Below, piece by piece: positions 53,555 through 62,898 of a DNA stretch of 64,000 nt; within the stretch, counting starts at the first letter, position 1; each line of letters starts with the position of its first letter. Under the pieces are notes generated by a model. That model did not search any database and was not told the DNA's origin. It worked only from the letters and a program-made list of their open reading frames with translations. Position numbers and translations under genes: made by a program. Source of the stretch: JAEUIE01 sp047602475 (GTDB lineage Bacteria; Planctomycetota; Planctomycetia; Gemmatales; HRBIN36); assembly GCA_047602475.1 (NCBI GenBank), contig JASGHE010000006.1, positions 806,001-870,000 of the forward strand. Reading direction: 5' to 3'.

Positions 53555-55732
53555 CTACTCCCCAAACTTCGCTCCCTTATCGCTGAAGTCCACACTCGCC
53601 GAACTGGTGCTGCGGATGCTCTTCCTCTTCACTTCCGCTTCAAACAGAGCGAGGACTTCGTCAATCGGTTTGGGGCCAAGTTCGCCATCGACACGGTCTC
53701 TTACAGCTATGGTGCCGCTGGCGACTTCTTTTTCGCCGACGACGAGCATGTAGGGAATCTTGTCGAGCTGGGCTTCACGAATCTTGTAGCCGATCTTCTC
53801 AGGCCGGAAGTCGCCGGTGACCCGGTAGCCTGCCTGGGTGAAGCGTTTGACGATGTCGTGAGCATACAGGGCTGACTTCTCGCTGACGGGCAGTACCCGG
53901 GCCTGTTCGGGAGCCAGCCAGAGCGGGAAGGCACCGGCGAAGTGCTCGATGAGGATGCCCAGGAAGCGTTCCATCGATCCGAACGGAGCGCGGTGAATCA
54001 TCGCCGGGCGGTGGGGCTGATTGTCGGCGCCGATGTACTCCAGCCCGAAGCGTTCGGGCAGATTGTAATCGAGCTGTACGGTGCCAAGCTGCCATTCTCT
54101 GCCGATGCAATCCTTGACGATGAAATCGACCTTGGGGCCATAGAAAGCTGCTTCGCCGGTGGCGACTTCGATGTTGTGCAGATCGGGGGTGGAGCGGGCT
54201 ACTTCTTCGATGACCCGTTCAGCTTTGTCCCAGTTCTCCGCCTTGCCGACGTACTTGTCGCTGCGCGGATCGCGGAAGCTGAGCCGAACACGGTAGTCGT
54301 TCAGCCCCATGGTACGCAGCACCATCTGGGTCATTTCGATGCAACCTCTAAACTCTTCGCCGACCTGGTCATCGGTACAGAAGAGGTGGGCATCGTCCTG
54401 AGTGAAGCCACGCACACGAGTCATGCCGGAGAGTTCGCCGGTCTGCTCGAAGCGGTAGACGGTGCCAAACTCGGCCAGCCGCACCGGCAGGTCACGGTAG
54501 CTGTGCGGCGTGGCTTTGTAGATCTGGATGTGGTGCGGGCAGTTCATCGGCTTGACGAGGTAGCCTTCCTGCGCTTCGACCCAGACCTTGAGGGCAGCGA
54601 TTCGTTTCTCCGGCTCGTCTTCGGGCTTGTAGTCCTTGATCTCCAGTTGATGGCTCTTGGCGATTTCAAGGAAGGCTGCTTCCTGATCGGGACGAAGGCC
54701 ATTGTTCTGAAGCTGAGTCAGCCAGGTATCGATGCATTGGCCCAGCGGATGCAGGAACAGCGGCGGATACTGGGCATCTCGATAGTAAGGGAAGTGGCCA
54801 CTGGTGCGATAGAGTTCGAGCCTGCCGATATGCGGAGTATAGACCGGCTGATAACCCCGCTTAATGAGTTCATCCTTGATGAAGGTCTCGAGCAGACCTC
54901 GGACCGTTCCGCCTCGTGGCATCCAGAGGATGAGGCCGGAACCGACAGCCTGGCTGATGGTAAACAGCTTGAGCTGCTTGCCCAGCACCCGGTGGTCGCG
55001 CTTCTTGGCTTCTTCGACCTGGTTCAAGTAGGCGTCCATCTCCTTCTTGCTGAAGAAGGCGGTGCCATAGAGCCGTTGTAGCTGGGGCCGGGTGGCGTCG
55101 TTCTTCCAGTAGGCCCCGGCGATACTCAGCAGCTTGAACGCAGCGATCTTGCCGGCGTTGGGAATGTGCGGCCCACGGCAGAGATCGATGAACTCGCCCT
55201 GACGGTAGAAGCTGAGGTGATCATAGCCTTTGAGGCCTTCCTTGATGTGCTCGACCTTGAAGGTCTGGTCGAGATGCTCCATTAACTCTTTGGATTCAGA
55301 GGGGTTGCGTTCGAAGCGTTCGAAAGGCTCCGCTTCTTTGACGATCCGGGCCATCTCCTCTTCGATCTTGGGAAAGTCATCTTCCTTGAGCGGTGGATCG
55401 CAGTCGATGTCGTAGTAGTAGCCGTTCTCGGTGGTGGGGCCGAAGGCGAGTTTCACGTTAGGGTAGAGCCGCATGACAGCCCGGGCCATCACGTGGGCGG
55501 TGGAATGGCGGAGGACGTCGAGTGCTTCCCGATCACGGTCGGTGAGAAGCTGGAAATCGAGCGGGGTAGGATCGTCGGGCAGTTCACGATCGAGATCGAC
55601 GATGGTTCCATTGACTTTGGCAGCGATGGCAGCGTCGGCCAGACGTTTACCGATGCTAAGAGCGATGTCTTTGGGGCGGGTTTTGGAGGGGTATTCCTTC
55701 ACGTTGCCATCGGGAAGCTTGATCATCACCAT
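53555..55732 (-). CDS. thrS: Threonyl-tRNA synthetase with a large catalytic-domain insert
   Basis: This 725-residue enzyme charges tRNA-Thr. It has an N-terminal TGS domain (about 1-63), the editing domain with HSTAHVMARAV (76-86) and the zinc or editing Cys in LCRGPHIP (184-191), then the class II catalytic core (IGRLELYRTSGHFPYY, KPMNCPHHIQIY, RVRGFTQDDAHLFC) and the anticodon domain. E. coli ThrRS has 642 residues. The excess is mostly a helical insertion of about 60 residues (about 323-390) between the SGH and PMNC motifs. NCPHH replaces the usual NCPGH. AAGGAG precedes the ATG with good spacing. Confidence 0.97.
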   Translation of the reverse strand: MVMIKLPDGNVKEYPSKTRPKDIALSIGKRLADAAIAAKVNGTIVDLDRELPDDPTPLDFQLLTDRDREALDVLRHSTAHVMARAVMRLYPNVKLAFGPTTENGYYYDIDCDPPLKEDDFPKIEEEMARIVKEAEPFERFERNPSESKELMEHLDQTFKVEHIKEGLKGYDHLSFYRQGEFIDLCRGPHIPNAGKIAAFKLLSIAGAYWKNDATRPQLQRLYGTAFFSKKEMDAYLNQVEEAKKRDHRVLGKQLKLFTISQAVGSGLILWMPRGGTVRGLLETFIKDELIKRGYQPVYTPHIGRLELYRTSGHFPYYRDAQYPPLFLHPLGQCIDTWLTQLQNNGLRPDQEAAFLEIAKSHQLEIKDYKPEDEPEKRIAALKVWVEAQEGYLVKPMNCPHHIQIYKATPHSYRDLPVRLAEFGTVYRFEQTGELSGMTRVRGFTQDDAHLFCTDDQVGEEFRGCIEMTQMVLRTMGLNDYRVRLSFRDPRSDKYVGKAENWDKAERVIEEVARSTPDLHNIEVATGEAAFYGPKVDFIVKDCIGREWQLGTVQLDYNLPERFGLEYIGADNQPHRPAMIHRAPFGSMERFLGILIEHFAGAFPLWLAPEQARVLPVSEKSALYAHDIVKRFTQAGYRVTGDFRPEKIGYKIREAQLDKIPYMLVVGEKEVASGTIAVRDRVDGELGPKPIDEVLALFEAEVKRKSIRSTSSASVDFSDKGAKFGE

Positions 55733-56100
55733 CGCAGACTCCTTCGTTGGGTGCCGCCCCTACAACGGGCGTCACAGTTTAGCTATCCCTCCGGGACTAC
55801 TATGGGAGGGCCCTCCGGAACAAAGGGAGGGTCTATTTGATGATAGCTGTCGGCAAGACAGGGGAAAGGAGTTTCAGGTTCATTCCTTGGCTCCGCAGTG
55901 GAGATGGAAGAGATTCGTAGACCAGGTAATTCTGGCAAAGAGTTCCGCCTGGAGAGTACGGGTTCACTTTGCTGATTGTGACGCCGTTATGTCATTTCAG
56001 ACAACGGTGGTGGGGCTCATTCTTTTGAATTGACTCAAGCCATGATCTAGTGTTGCTCGCCCAAACAGGTGCAACAGTAACACTGACCGGAGAGACTCCC
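55733..56100. other. 368-nt intergenic region between thrS and the second PEP-CTERM gene
   Basis: It holds the thrS leader (minus strand) and upstream DNA for the PEP-CTERM gene. GC-rich self-complementary blocks occur near 55750-55840 (CCTCCGGGACTAC, GGGAGGGCCCTCCGG), like other interspersed repeats of the window. In the thrS transcript they could fold into a leader hairpin, but I see no T-box or anti-terminator. The rest shows nothing notable. Confidence 0.45.
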
Positions 56101-56991
56101 TTGCTACGCTATCTATTACTTGCTTCATTGACTGTCGTTGGTCTAGCGGCACCCGTATCGGCACAAACGTTCTTCAGCGATAACTTCAATCGGGCGACGC
56201 TGGGTTCACCGGTGCCAGGGCCTGGTGGTGCTTATACATCCACTGCACCTGCCGGTTCAGCGGTCACGGTCACCGGTACGGTATTGCAAATTGCCAATGC
56301 GACGGGCACCAACAATGATGCTTTCACAGTCTCGACGATACCCGGGTATACTACGCTTTCCGCCGTAGGTCGCTTTCTTGATTTCCGATTCAATTTCAGA
56401 AGCTCGGTACTTCCTACGGGATTTAACACTGGTCAGTTTGGTGTTGCGGTAGCTATTGCTGCAACCAGCACCAATCTTAACACTGCCAACGGGTACGCAG
56501 TGGTATTTGGCCGTAACGGCAGCAACGCTATTGAATTGGTCAGCTTCAGCGGCGGGTTGGACGCCAATGCCAACCTCACTTCGATTATTGCTACCGGCTC
56601 GAATCCGCTTGGTGCGGGCGGTACCGATTTCGGCAGCGTTCGCGTGACCTACAGCCCTTCCACGAATCAGTGGCAGCTCTTTGTGCGTGATGATGGCACA
56701 GTCGGCTTCACTGACCCGTTTACCGGCTCCATTCCTCAGGTAGGTGGGCCCACTGTCAATAACACCTTTGTGGGTTCATCGGTCAATCAGATCGGTGCCT
56801 TCTACAACTACAACACCGCAGGACAGACTGCGACATTTGATAATTTCACCATCGTCTCCGTTCCAGAACCCACCACGTGGGCCTTGATTGGCCTGGGTAC
56901 TGCTGGACTGGCCGGGGGTGTCTGGAGATTGCGTCGTAAGAAGGCTGCTATTCTCAACTCGGAAGTTGAGATCAATGAAGCAGCAGAATAA
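56101..56991 (+). CDS. PEP-CTERM sorting-domain protein, laminin-G-like beta fold
   Basis: I chose a TTG start at 56101 because GGAGAG lies about 8 nt upstream and the protein then begins with a good signal peptide (LRYLLLASLTVVGLAAPVSA). The GTG at 56050 would add 17 residues with no signal character. The 296-residue product has a beta-rich Gly/Thr/Asn domain with SDNFNRATLGSPV near the start and LFVRDDGTVGF near 205, as in concanavalin-like folds. The C-terminus has VPEPTTWALIGLGTAGLAGG, a hydrophobic helix and RLRRKKA, the PEP-CTERM signal. A strong terminator follows. Confidence 0.88.
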   Translation: MLRYLLLASLTVVGLAAPVSAQTFFSDNFNRATLGSPVPGPGGAYTSTAPAGSAVTVTGTVLQIANATGTNNDAFTVSTIPGYTTLSAVGRFLDFRFNFRSSVLPTGFNTGQFGVAVAIAATSTNLNTANGYAVVFGRNGSNAIELVSFSGGLDANANLTSIIATGSNPLGAGGTDFGSVRVTYSPSTNQWQLFVRDDGTVGFTDPFTGSIPQVGGPTVNNTFVGSSVNQIGAFYNYNTAGQTATFDNFTIVSVPEPTTWALIGLGTAGLAGGVWRLRRKKAAILNSEVEINEAAE

Positions 56992-57009
56992 GTGATGAGT
57001 CAAAGGATC

Positions 57010-57048
57010 GAGCGAGTGTCCATGAGACACTCGCTCTTTTCGTTTCTT
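57010..57048 (+). terminator. Rho-independent terminator after the second PEP-CTERM gene
   Basis: GAGCGAGTGTC and GACACTCGCTC (57010-57020 and 57026-57036) pair perfectly with a 5-nt loop, followed by TTTTCGTTTC. It also lies just past the end of the convergent carA gene and may stop its transcript. Confidence 0.85.
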
Positions 57049-57051
57049 GAT

Positions 57052-58203
57052 CTACTTCATCAGCTTCATGAACTCGCCGAACAGATACATGCTGTCATGC
57101 GGCCCGGCGGCTGCTTCGGGGTGATATTGCACGCAGAAGATGGGCTTGGCCTTGTGCCGTAGACCTTCCAGGGTCTGATCGTTCAAGTTGATGTGCGTAG
57201 CTTCGACATCCTTGGGCAGCGTAGATAAATCAACAGCAAAACCATGATTTTGGGTGGTTATCTCCACCTGGTTGGTGAGCTTGTTCAGGACCGGCTGATT
57301 GGCGCCCCGATGGCCGAACTTGAGCTTGAATGTCTTGCCACCTAATGCATGGCCTAACAGTTGATGCCCCAGGCAGATGCCGAAGATGGGCTTACCCGTG
57401 TTGCAGAGCTGGTTGATGTTCTCGATGATGGGGCCCAGGGCAGCCGGGTCGCCGGGGCCGTTGCTCAGGAAGATGCCTTCGGGCTCGTGCTTCATCACTT
57501 CAGCGGCGGAGGCTGTTCCAGGCACGACGGTGACTTCGCAGCCGACGTGAGTCAAACAGCGGAGGATGTTCCACTTCATCCCAAAATCCATGGCCACGAC
57601 TCGGCGTTTGGCCTTCCCGGCTGTCATGATCTCTTTGGTTAGCTGATGATCCAGCCCGCCCTTCTTCCAGACGAAGGACTTATCAGGCACTACTTCCTTC
57701 ACCAAGTCACGTCCGAGCATGCCCGGCGTTGCCTTGGCCCTCTTCACCAGTTCGGCGTCATCCAGGCAGGTTGAGGAGAGGATGCCATTCATCGATCCCC
57801 GCACCCGCAGGCGGCGAACCAGCGACCGAGTATCGATTCCTTCGATTCCGGGGATCCGGTTTTGAGTAAGGTAGTCTTGTAGGCTCACTTCGCTGCGATA
57901 GTTGCTGGGCCTGCGGTCAGCTTCCCGAACGATGAAGCCCTGTACCTGAGGGTGGGGCGATTCCTTGTCTTCCTCATTGATGCCCGTGTTGCCGATCATC
58001 GGGTAGGTCATGGTGACGATTTGGCCCCGATAGCTCGGATCGGTCAATACTTCCTGGTAACCCGAAAGACTGGTATTAAAAACGACCTCGCCGGCAGTTT
58101 CACCCACAGCGCCAAAACTGGTGCCGGTGTAGACGGTTCCATCTTCGAGAGCGAGCTTGGCGGTAGGGTGGGGCATCTTGGTTCCAGTGTTAGGCTTCAT
58201 CAT
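57052..58203 (-). CDS. carA: Carbamoyl-phosphate synthase small (glutaminase) subunit
   Basis: This 383-residue subunit splits glutamine and passes ammonia to the large subunit for pyrimidine and arginine synthesis. The N-terminal half has LALEDGTVYTGTSFG and GYQEVLTDPSYRGQIV. The class I amidotransferase half has LSNGPGDP, the nucleophile in GICLGHQLLG and the His/Glu pair in YHPEAAAGPHD. All are intact. The start is uncertain: ATG 58203 gives the longest form, while ATG 58176 (MPHPTAK) has GGA upstream and a more typical N-terminus. carB is not in the window. It is divergent from the sigma-factor gene. Confidence 0.97.
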   Translation of the reverse strand: MMKPNTGTKMPHPTAKLALEDGTVYTGTSFGAVGETAGEVVFNTSLSGYQEVLTDPSYRGQIVTMTYPMIGNTGINEEDKESPHPQVQGFIVREADRRPSNYRSEVSLQDYLTQNRIPGIEGIDTRSLVRRLRVRGSMNGILSSTCLDDAELVKRAKATPGMLGRDLVKEVVPDKSFVWKKGGLDHQLTKEIMTAGKAKRRVVAMDFGMKWNILRCLTHVGCEVTVVPGTASAAEVMKHEPEGIFLSNGPGDPAALGPIIENINQLCNTGKPIFGICLGHQLLGHALGGKTFKLKFGHRGANQPVLNKLTNQVEITTQNHGFAVDLSTLPKDVEATHINLNDQTLEGLRHKAKPIFCVQYHPEAAAGPHDSMYLFGEFMKLMK

Positions 58204-58324
58204 TGATTTAGGGAAATGGCAATGAGTGTGTAGTTACAGAGCAGAATGGCGGGGAAAGCGACAAGATTCTTGCATCCAATGGGGCATCTGTGGCAACATA
58301 CTGGTAGGCCTAGGAGAACCATGT

Positions 58325-60373
58325 GTGTCTGTGTTGCAGGATTGGCAAAAGAACCTGGGGATGAACATCTCTGGCGAGGCAGATGGCGAATACCTGCGCC
58401 AATTTGTGCAGCACCGTGATAGTGACGCTTTCGGCAAGATCGTTCGGCGGCATGCGGCGATGGTGCATGCTGTCTGTCGGCGGGTGTTAGAAAATGCCGC
58501 TGATGCGGAAGACGCTTCGCAGGCGACTTTTCTCATCCTCGCCCAGCGGGCATCGAGCATTCGTCAGAAGATCGATGTTGGGGGCTGGCTCTTCGGAGTC
58601 GCTCGACGGGTTGCGCTACAGGCCTTGCGACAACGTCAACGGCAGCAGAAACGAGAACTATGCTATGCAGCCCAGCCAGTCAAAGATCCGGCTGAAGTGC
58701 TAGCTGCCCGTGAAGTTGCCTTGTTCTGTGACGAGGAGCTACAGAAGTTGCCTCAGCGCTATCGACAGGCATTGGTACTGTGCTGCATCGAAGGCTTACC
58801 GAAAGCATTGGCTGCTAAGCGACTCGGCTGGCCGGAGGGGACGGTGGCCTCTTCGATTGCGCGTGGCAAGCAGTTGTTAGCCAAGCGGCTGATACGCCGA
58901 GGAGTGTTGCCTGCTTTGGCCACGGCGGTGATGACCACTTCAGTTGTTCAAGCCATCCCTGCTTCGCTGGGCAATCTATCATCAGCGGCGTTAGCCCATG
59001 TCACGGGTCGGTCGCTGGCCAACCTCGCGCTACCCGGAGCGATTCAACTCTTTTACAAGGTGCAATCCACCATGCTGCTTCAAAAACGATTGCTGGTCTT
59101 GGCCTGTTCCGCCTGCCTGTTGTTGGTCGGCCCTGGCTTGCTATGGGGATGGCATGTCCTGAATACCCCGTCTGAGGTACTGGCTGAAAGTGAACCGGTT
59201 GTACAGCAGGATGCGGCTAAGACTGACACGCCTGCAACTACCCCCAAAAAGGCAGAGACGGATCAAGAACGCTTGCAGGGGCGCTGGAAGCTGGTCGCTG
59301 TCGTCAGCAATGCTCCCGAGACAAAGAACCCCTTTTCCCTGAACGCCATTGGTTCCATGATCGAGTTCAAGGATGACAAGTTTATCCGGGTGGCTGCTGA
59401 TGGCAAATATGACATCGTTCCTGGAATAGTCTTCCGGATGAATGATCGAGTCCAGCCCAAAGAGTTGGATATTACCTTCAGCAATGGCATCACAGAACCT
59501 GGCTTGTACGCATTGGATACCGATACACTGCTCATCTGCGAGTCCGATGCAGTCAATGGACAGCGGATTAGGCCAATCGAGATCAGTGCTGCTCGCAATG
59601 GTTCGACCAGAATTGCCGTCTACCGCCGAGTGCCTAGGGTGGGAACACCCTCGGCAGAAGAGTTACGCATAGCCGAAGAATTGGCTGTTGCAAAGGTGGG
59701 AAGAAGCCTCAGGGCATGCCTGATCGCCATGCACAATTACCACAATGACAACAGACAACTCCCTCAGTCTGCCATCTTCGAGAAAAGCACGGGGAAGGCC
59801 CTGCTCAGTTGGCGAGTTATGCTTTTGCCTTATCTCGATCAAGGCGAGCTTTATCAACAGTTCAAACTCGATGAGCCATGGGACAGTGAACATAACAAGA
59901 AGTTGATCTCCAAGATGCCGGCCATCTATGCTCATCCTGGTACCAAGGCAGCGGCGGACTTCAAAACGCACTACCGTGTGTTCGTCGCTCCTGCCAAGAC
60001 ACCTGAAGGCAAGAAGAATCTGTTTGCCCCCATTTTCTCACTTTCACCAACCGAGAAACCCACTCTGGAGCAACTGACCCTGGCTGATGGCACTTCAAAC
60101 ACCATCGCAGTGGTCGAGTCAACTGATGCAGTCTTCTGGACCAAACCTGATGAAATCCTGATTGAGCATGATGAAGCTCCCGTACCGAGTCTGGGAGCAA
60201 TTCCCAACAGTCCTTACTTTGTCGCGACTCATTTCGATGGGGCGAATCACCTGTATAAGCGGGTTGTAGGGAATAATCCCGTTGCTAACTCATGGTACTA
60301 CCGATACCTGCGTCAAATGATCGGCTGGAAAGATGGCTTCAACTTGGATACTTCTTCGATTCTGGTCCGCTAA
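58325..60373 (+). CDS. ECF sigma factor fused to TIGR03067- and DUF1559-like domains
   Basis: This is a large (about 680-residue) fusion. The N-terminal part is an ECF sigma factor: region 2 (DGEYLRQFVQHRDSDAF, then HAVCRRVLENAADAEDASQA) and region 4 (LPQRYRQALVLCCIEGLPKA, then WPEGTVASSIARGKQLL). A membrane helix follows (LLVLACSACLLLVGPGLLWG). Outside lie a TIGR03067-like domain (ERLQGRWKLVAVV) and a DUF1559-like domain (LIAMHNYHNDNRQLP, LLSWRVMLLPYLDQGELYQQF), which lacks its prepilin leader. A sigma factor held at the membrane and released by an outside signal would fit. GTG 58325 has AGGAG upstream; ATG 58361 is the other possible start. Confidence 0.9.
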   Translation: MSVLQDWQKNLGMNISGEADGEYLRQFVQHRDSDAFGKIVRRHAAMVHAVCRRVLENAADAEDASQATFLILAQRASSIRQKIDVGGWLFGVARRVALQALRQRQRQQKRELCYAAQPVKDPAEVLAAREVALFCDEELQKLPQRYRQALVLCCIEGLPKALAAKRLGWPEGTVASSIARGKQLLAKRLIRRGVLPALATAVMTTSVVQAIPASLGNLSSAALAHVTGRSLANLALPGAIQLFYKVQSTMLLQKRLLVLACSACLLLVGPGLLWGWHVLNTPSEVLAESEPVVQQDAAKTDTPATTPKKAETDQERLQGRWKLVAVVSNAPETKNPFSLNAIGSMIEFKDDKFIRVAADGKYDIVPGIVFRMNDRVQPKELDITFSNGITEPGLYALDTDTLLICESDAVNGQRIRPIEISAARNGSTRIAVYRRVPRVGTPSAEELRIAEELAVAKVGRSLRACLIAMHNYHNDNRQLPQSAIFEKSTGKALLSWRVMLLPYLDQGELYQQFKLDEPWDSEHNKKLISKMPAIYAHPGTKAAADFKTHYRVFVAPAKTPEGKKNLFAPIFSLSPTEKPTLEQLTLADGTSNTIAVVESTDAVFWTKPDEILIEHDEAPVPSLGAIPNSPYFVATHFDGANHLYKRVVGNNPVANSWYYRYLRQMIGWKDGFNLDTSSILVR

Positions 60374-60416
60374 CTAACCAAAGCACACTCAGTATCTCCA
60401 TGAGAGATGAGAGTTC

Positions 60417-60447
60417 TTACCACTTTGCCGCACTCTCCCCATATAAT
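60417..60447 (+). promoter_or_regulatory. Candidate promoter for ffh
   Basis: TATAAT at 60442-60447 is a perfect -10 hexamer. The best -35 is TTACCA at 60417-60422, 19 nt upstream, so the spacing is long. The start of ffh lies 38 nt beyond the -10 box. Confidence 0.5.
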
Positions 60448-60485
60448 GGCGAAACAATCTTCGACGCCATTTTCGGGTAGTCAAC

Positions 60486-61940
60486 ATGTTCGATGGTCTG
60501 CAAAAAAGCCTTTCCAGTGCCTTCAAGGCGATTACCGGGCGGGGCAAGCTTTCGGCTGCCAACATCAAGGAAGGCCTGGTTACTGTCCGCCAGGCGTTGC
60601 TCGATGCTGACGTCAATTTCAACGTCACCAACACGTTCATCGAACGGGTGAGTGAACGAGCGGTCGGCCAGGCTGTCATCGAGAGCGTTCGGCCTGAAGA
60701 GCAGATCATCAAGATCGTTTACGATGAGCTCTGTGCCCTGATGGGGCCGGTCGATCATACGATTCACTTCGCCAAGGATCGTCCTTCGGTCATCATGCTT
60801 TGCGGCTTGCAGGGGTCGGGCAAAACTACGACGTGCGGCAAGCTGGCCAAGATGCTGCAGGGGCGAGGCAAGAAGCCTTTGATGGTCGCAGCGGACATGC
60901 AGCGCCCTGCTGCTATCGACCAGTTGCATGTGCTCGGCGAACAACTTCAGATTCCGGTACACAGCCGCAGCGGTGCCAAACCTCTCGATGTCTGCTTGAA
61001 CGGCATCAAGGAAGCCCGACTCAAGGGCTACGATGTCGTCATCCTCGATACTGCCGGCCGCTTGCATGTGGCTGAGATGCCGATGGATGAGCTGAAGGCC
61101 ATCGACAAGCAAGCCAAGCCCGATGAAGTCTTCTTCGTCTGCGATTCGATGACCGGTCAGGATGCGGTCAACTCCGCCAAGGCGTTCAACGATGCGCTGG
61201 AACTTAATGGCATCATCCTCACCAAGCTCGATGGCGATTCCCGTGGCGGTGCTGCCCTCTCCATCAAGGAAGTGACTGGCGTCCCGATCAAGTTCATCGG
61301 TATCGGTGAAAAGCTCGATAAGCTCGAAGAGTTCCATCCGGAGCGCATGGCCCAGCGCATCCTCGGCCAGGGCGACTTGATGAGCCTGGTCGAAAAGGTC
61401 TTGCGGGTTCAGAATGAAGTCAGCGAAGAGGAACGCATCAGGCAACAGGAGAAGTTGGCCAAGGGCGACTTTACCCTGGATGACTTCCGCAAACAGTTCG
61501 CCATGGTGCATCAGCTCGGCATGAAGAATATGATGGGCATGATGCCCGGCATGTCGGAGATGATGAACGATGTGGACGAAGACCCCGACAAGGTGATGAC
61601 CCGGTTCCAGGGCATGATCGACGCCATGACCCCGGCGGAGAAGAAGAATCCTGACCTGATCGATTTGAGCCGACGTCGCCGCATCGCCACCGGGGCAGGA
61701 GTGCAGGCTCACGAGATCAAGAAGTTCCTCGAACAGTTCACGGTTGCCCGCACCATGGCTCGTCAAATGAACTCGATGAGCATGATGCAGAAGATGAAGA
61801 TGATCATGGGCATGGGCAAAGCCGGCGCCTTCGATCCAGGTGGCCTGATGACCCAGAAGCAGAAGATCGGCACCGGCCACCGCAAGACAGCCAAGGAACG
61901 AGCCGAGGAGCGGAAGAAGAAAAAGAAGAAGGGGCGATAA
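60486..61940 (+). CDS. ffh: Signal recognition particle protein
   Basis: This 484-residue GTPase binds signal sequences and, with 4.5S RNA and FtsY, targets proteins to the membrane. It has the N domain (1-85), the G domain with GLQGSGKTTTCGKL, ILDTAGRL and TKLDGDSRGGAAL, and the Met-rich M domain (about 300-450) with NMMGMMPGM and the RNA-binding block LSRRRRIATGAG. The C-terminus is a Lys-rich tail. The gene starts with a good promoter. It ends directly against a small membrane gene (TAAGTG). Confidence 0.98.
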   Translation: MFDGLQKSLSSAFKAITGRGKLSAANIKEGLVTVRQALLDADVNFNVTNTFIERVSERAVGQAVIESVRPEEQIIKIVYDELCALMGPVDHTIHFAKDRPSVIMLCGLQGSGKTTTCGKLAKMLQGRGKKPLMVAADMQRPAAIDQLHVLGEQLQIPVHSRSGAKPLDVCLNGIKEARLKGYDVVILDTAGRLHVAEMPMDELKAIDKQAKPDEVFFVCDSMTGQDAVNSAKAFNDALELNGIILTKLDGDSRGGAALSIKEVTGVPIKFIGIGEKLDKLEEFHPERMAQRILGQGDLMSLVEKVLRVQNEVSEEERIRQQEKLAKGDFTLDDFRKQFAMVHQLGMKNMMGMMPGMSEMMNDVDEDPDKVMTRFQGMIDAMTPAEKKNPDLIDLSRRRRIATGAGVQAHEIKKFLEQFTVARTMARQMNSMSMMQKMKMIMGMGKAGAFDPGGLMTQKQKIGTGHRKTAKERAEERKKKKKKGR

Positions 61941-62192
61941 GTGACCGAAAGGCTGGTGCCTTCATCCTGGTATCGCCGTACTCTCGAACACATTGGGCGT
62001 GGGTATCTGTTACGTTGGTTGCCAGTAATTATGATAGCCACTGCGATGTATTGCTATCTGGCGGTTCCAGGCAGGTATGACACCACTACCTGGGTGATTT
62101 ATGGACTTTGGAGTGGCCTTTTGTTAGGTGGCGGAGCGATCTTCGGCTTGATGGTTGTATCGTGGCTGATCCTCTTGGCAATTACCAAGTAA
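61941..62192 (+). CDS. Small membrane protein of unknown function
   Basis: This 83-residue protein is encoded immediately after ffh. It uses GTG as start, right after the ffh stop, with AAGGGG upstream. Two hydrophobic segments (about 24-42 and 52-80) suggest two membrane helices, after a basic N-terminus. The close coupling to ffh suggests it is a real gene. I recognise no family. Confidence 0.55.
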   Translation: MTERLVPSSWYRRTLEHIGRGYLLRWLPVIMIATAMYCYLAVPGRYDTTTWVIYGLWSGLLLGGGAIFGLMVVSWLILLAITK

Positions 62193-62222
62193 CGAATTGT
62201 CCATCCGAGGTCGTCTAAGTCT

Positions 62223-62873
62223 TTACTTGTTGTCTCCAGTTCCCTGAATCTCCAACGCATCAAACCGTGTCTGTGCGTCAGCCTTGGTCCAAAGTCCCAC
62301 TCGCCCGGGTTTGCTGATCGTTTTGTCTTCGACTTTCAAATACTGTTTACCATTCAATGTGCAGGTTATCATGTTGCCATCGTGAGTGATCGAAAGCGTA
62401 TGCCACTGGATATTGGGAAAGGTCAACTTCTCTTCGGTGCCCAGTTGAGTGCGTTTGCCGTTGACGACGTGGTAGACTCGGAAGTTATCTTCGAGTGGAT
62501 TAAAGCGGGCCAGGTAATAGTTGTTGGCATCCTGATACCGCCAGACGATGCCGCCGCCTTGATCGAGCTTGCCTTCGATAGCTTTCAACCTAACGGCGAT
62601 GGTACCATTCAGAAACTGCGAATCCTTCAGTGTCGCCAGGTTATAGAGTTGGTTGGGCCCGGCCGCGGTTTGGGCCAGAGCTGCGCCGCTGCCTGAGGGC
62701 GTGGTCTTATCAGTAACCACTTTCCAGACGCTGCCTTCGCCTTCGCCGGTATGGGCGCGTTCCCAGGTGGAAGGCAACTTGCCCGCATCTTCTGACAAGA
62801 AAACGATGCGACGTGTCTCCTGAGCTACTTCACCCACTGGTTGACAGAATATCAACATCAAGAATGACAACAT
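62223..62873 (-). CDS. Secreted DUF1080/concanavalin-like protein
   Basis: This 216-residue protein starts with a short hydrophobic signal (LSFLMLIFCQPVG). The rest is a beta-sandwich of the DUF1080 type (3-keto-disaccharide hydrolase-like or concanavalin-like): GGGIVWRYQDANNYYLARFNP, TLSITHDGNMITCTLNGKQYL and GRVGLWTKADAQTRFDALEI. Planctomycetes carry many such secreted carbohydrate-binding or -cleaving proteins. Catalytic residues cannot be assigned. It is divergent from the DUF1559 gene. Confidence 0.85.
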   Translation of the reverse strand: MLSFLMLIFCQPVGEVAQETRRIVFLSEDAGKLPSTWERAHTGEGEGSVWKVVTDKTTPSGSGAALAQTAAGPNQLYNLATLKDSQFLNGTIAVRLKAIEGKLDQGGGIVWRYQDANNYYLARFNPLEDNFRVYHVVNGKRTQLGTEEKLTFPNIQWHTLSITHDGNMITCTLNGKQYLKVEDKTISKPGRVGLWTKADAQTRFDALEIQGTGDNK

Positions 62874-62898
62874 GAAGAACTCCTGGGAAAGATACTAT

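Noticed and set aside
53942..55081. A 379-residue plus-strand frame opposite thrS
   Set aside because: Antisense shadow of a complete ThrRS.
60417..61880. A 487-residue minus-strand frame across almost all of ffh
   Set aside because: ffh has every conserved motif. The antisense frame is His/Asp/Leu-rich and arises from codon bias.
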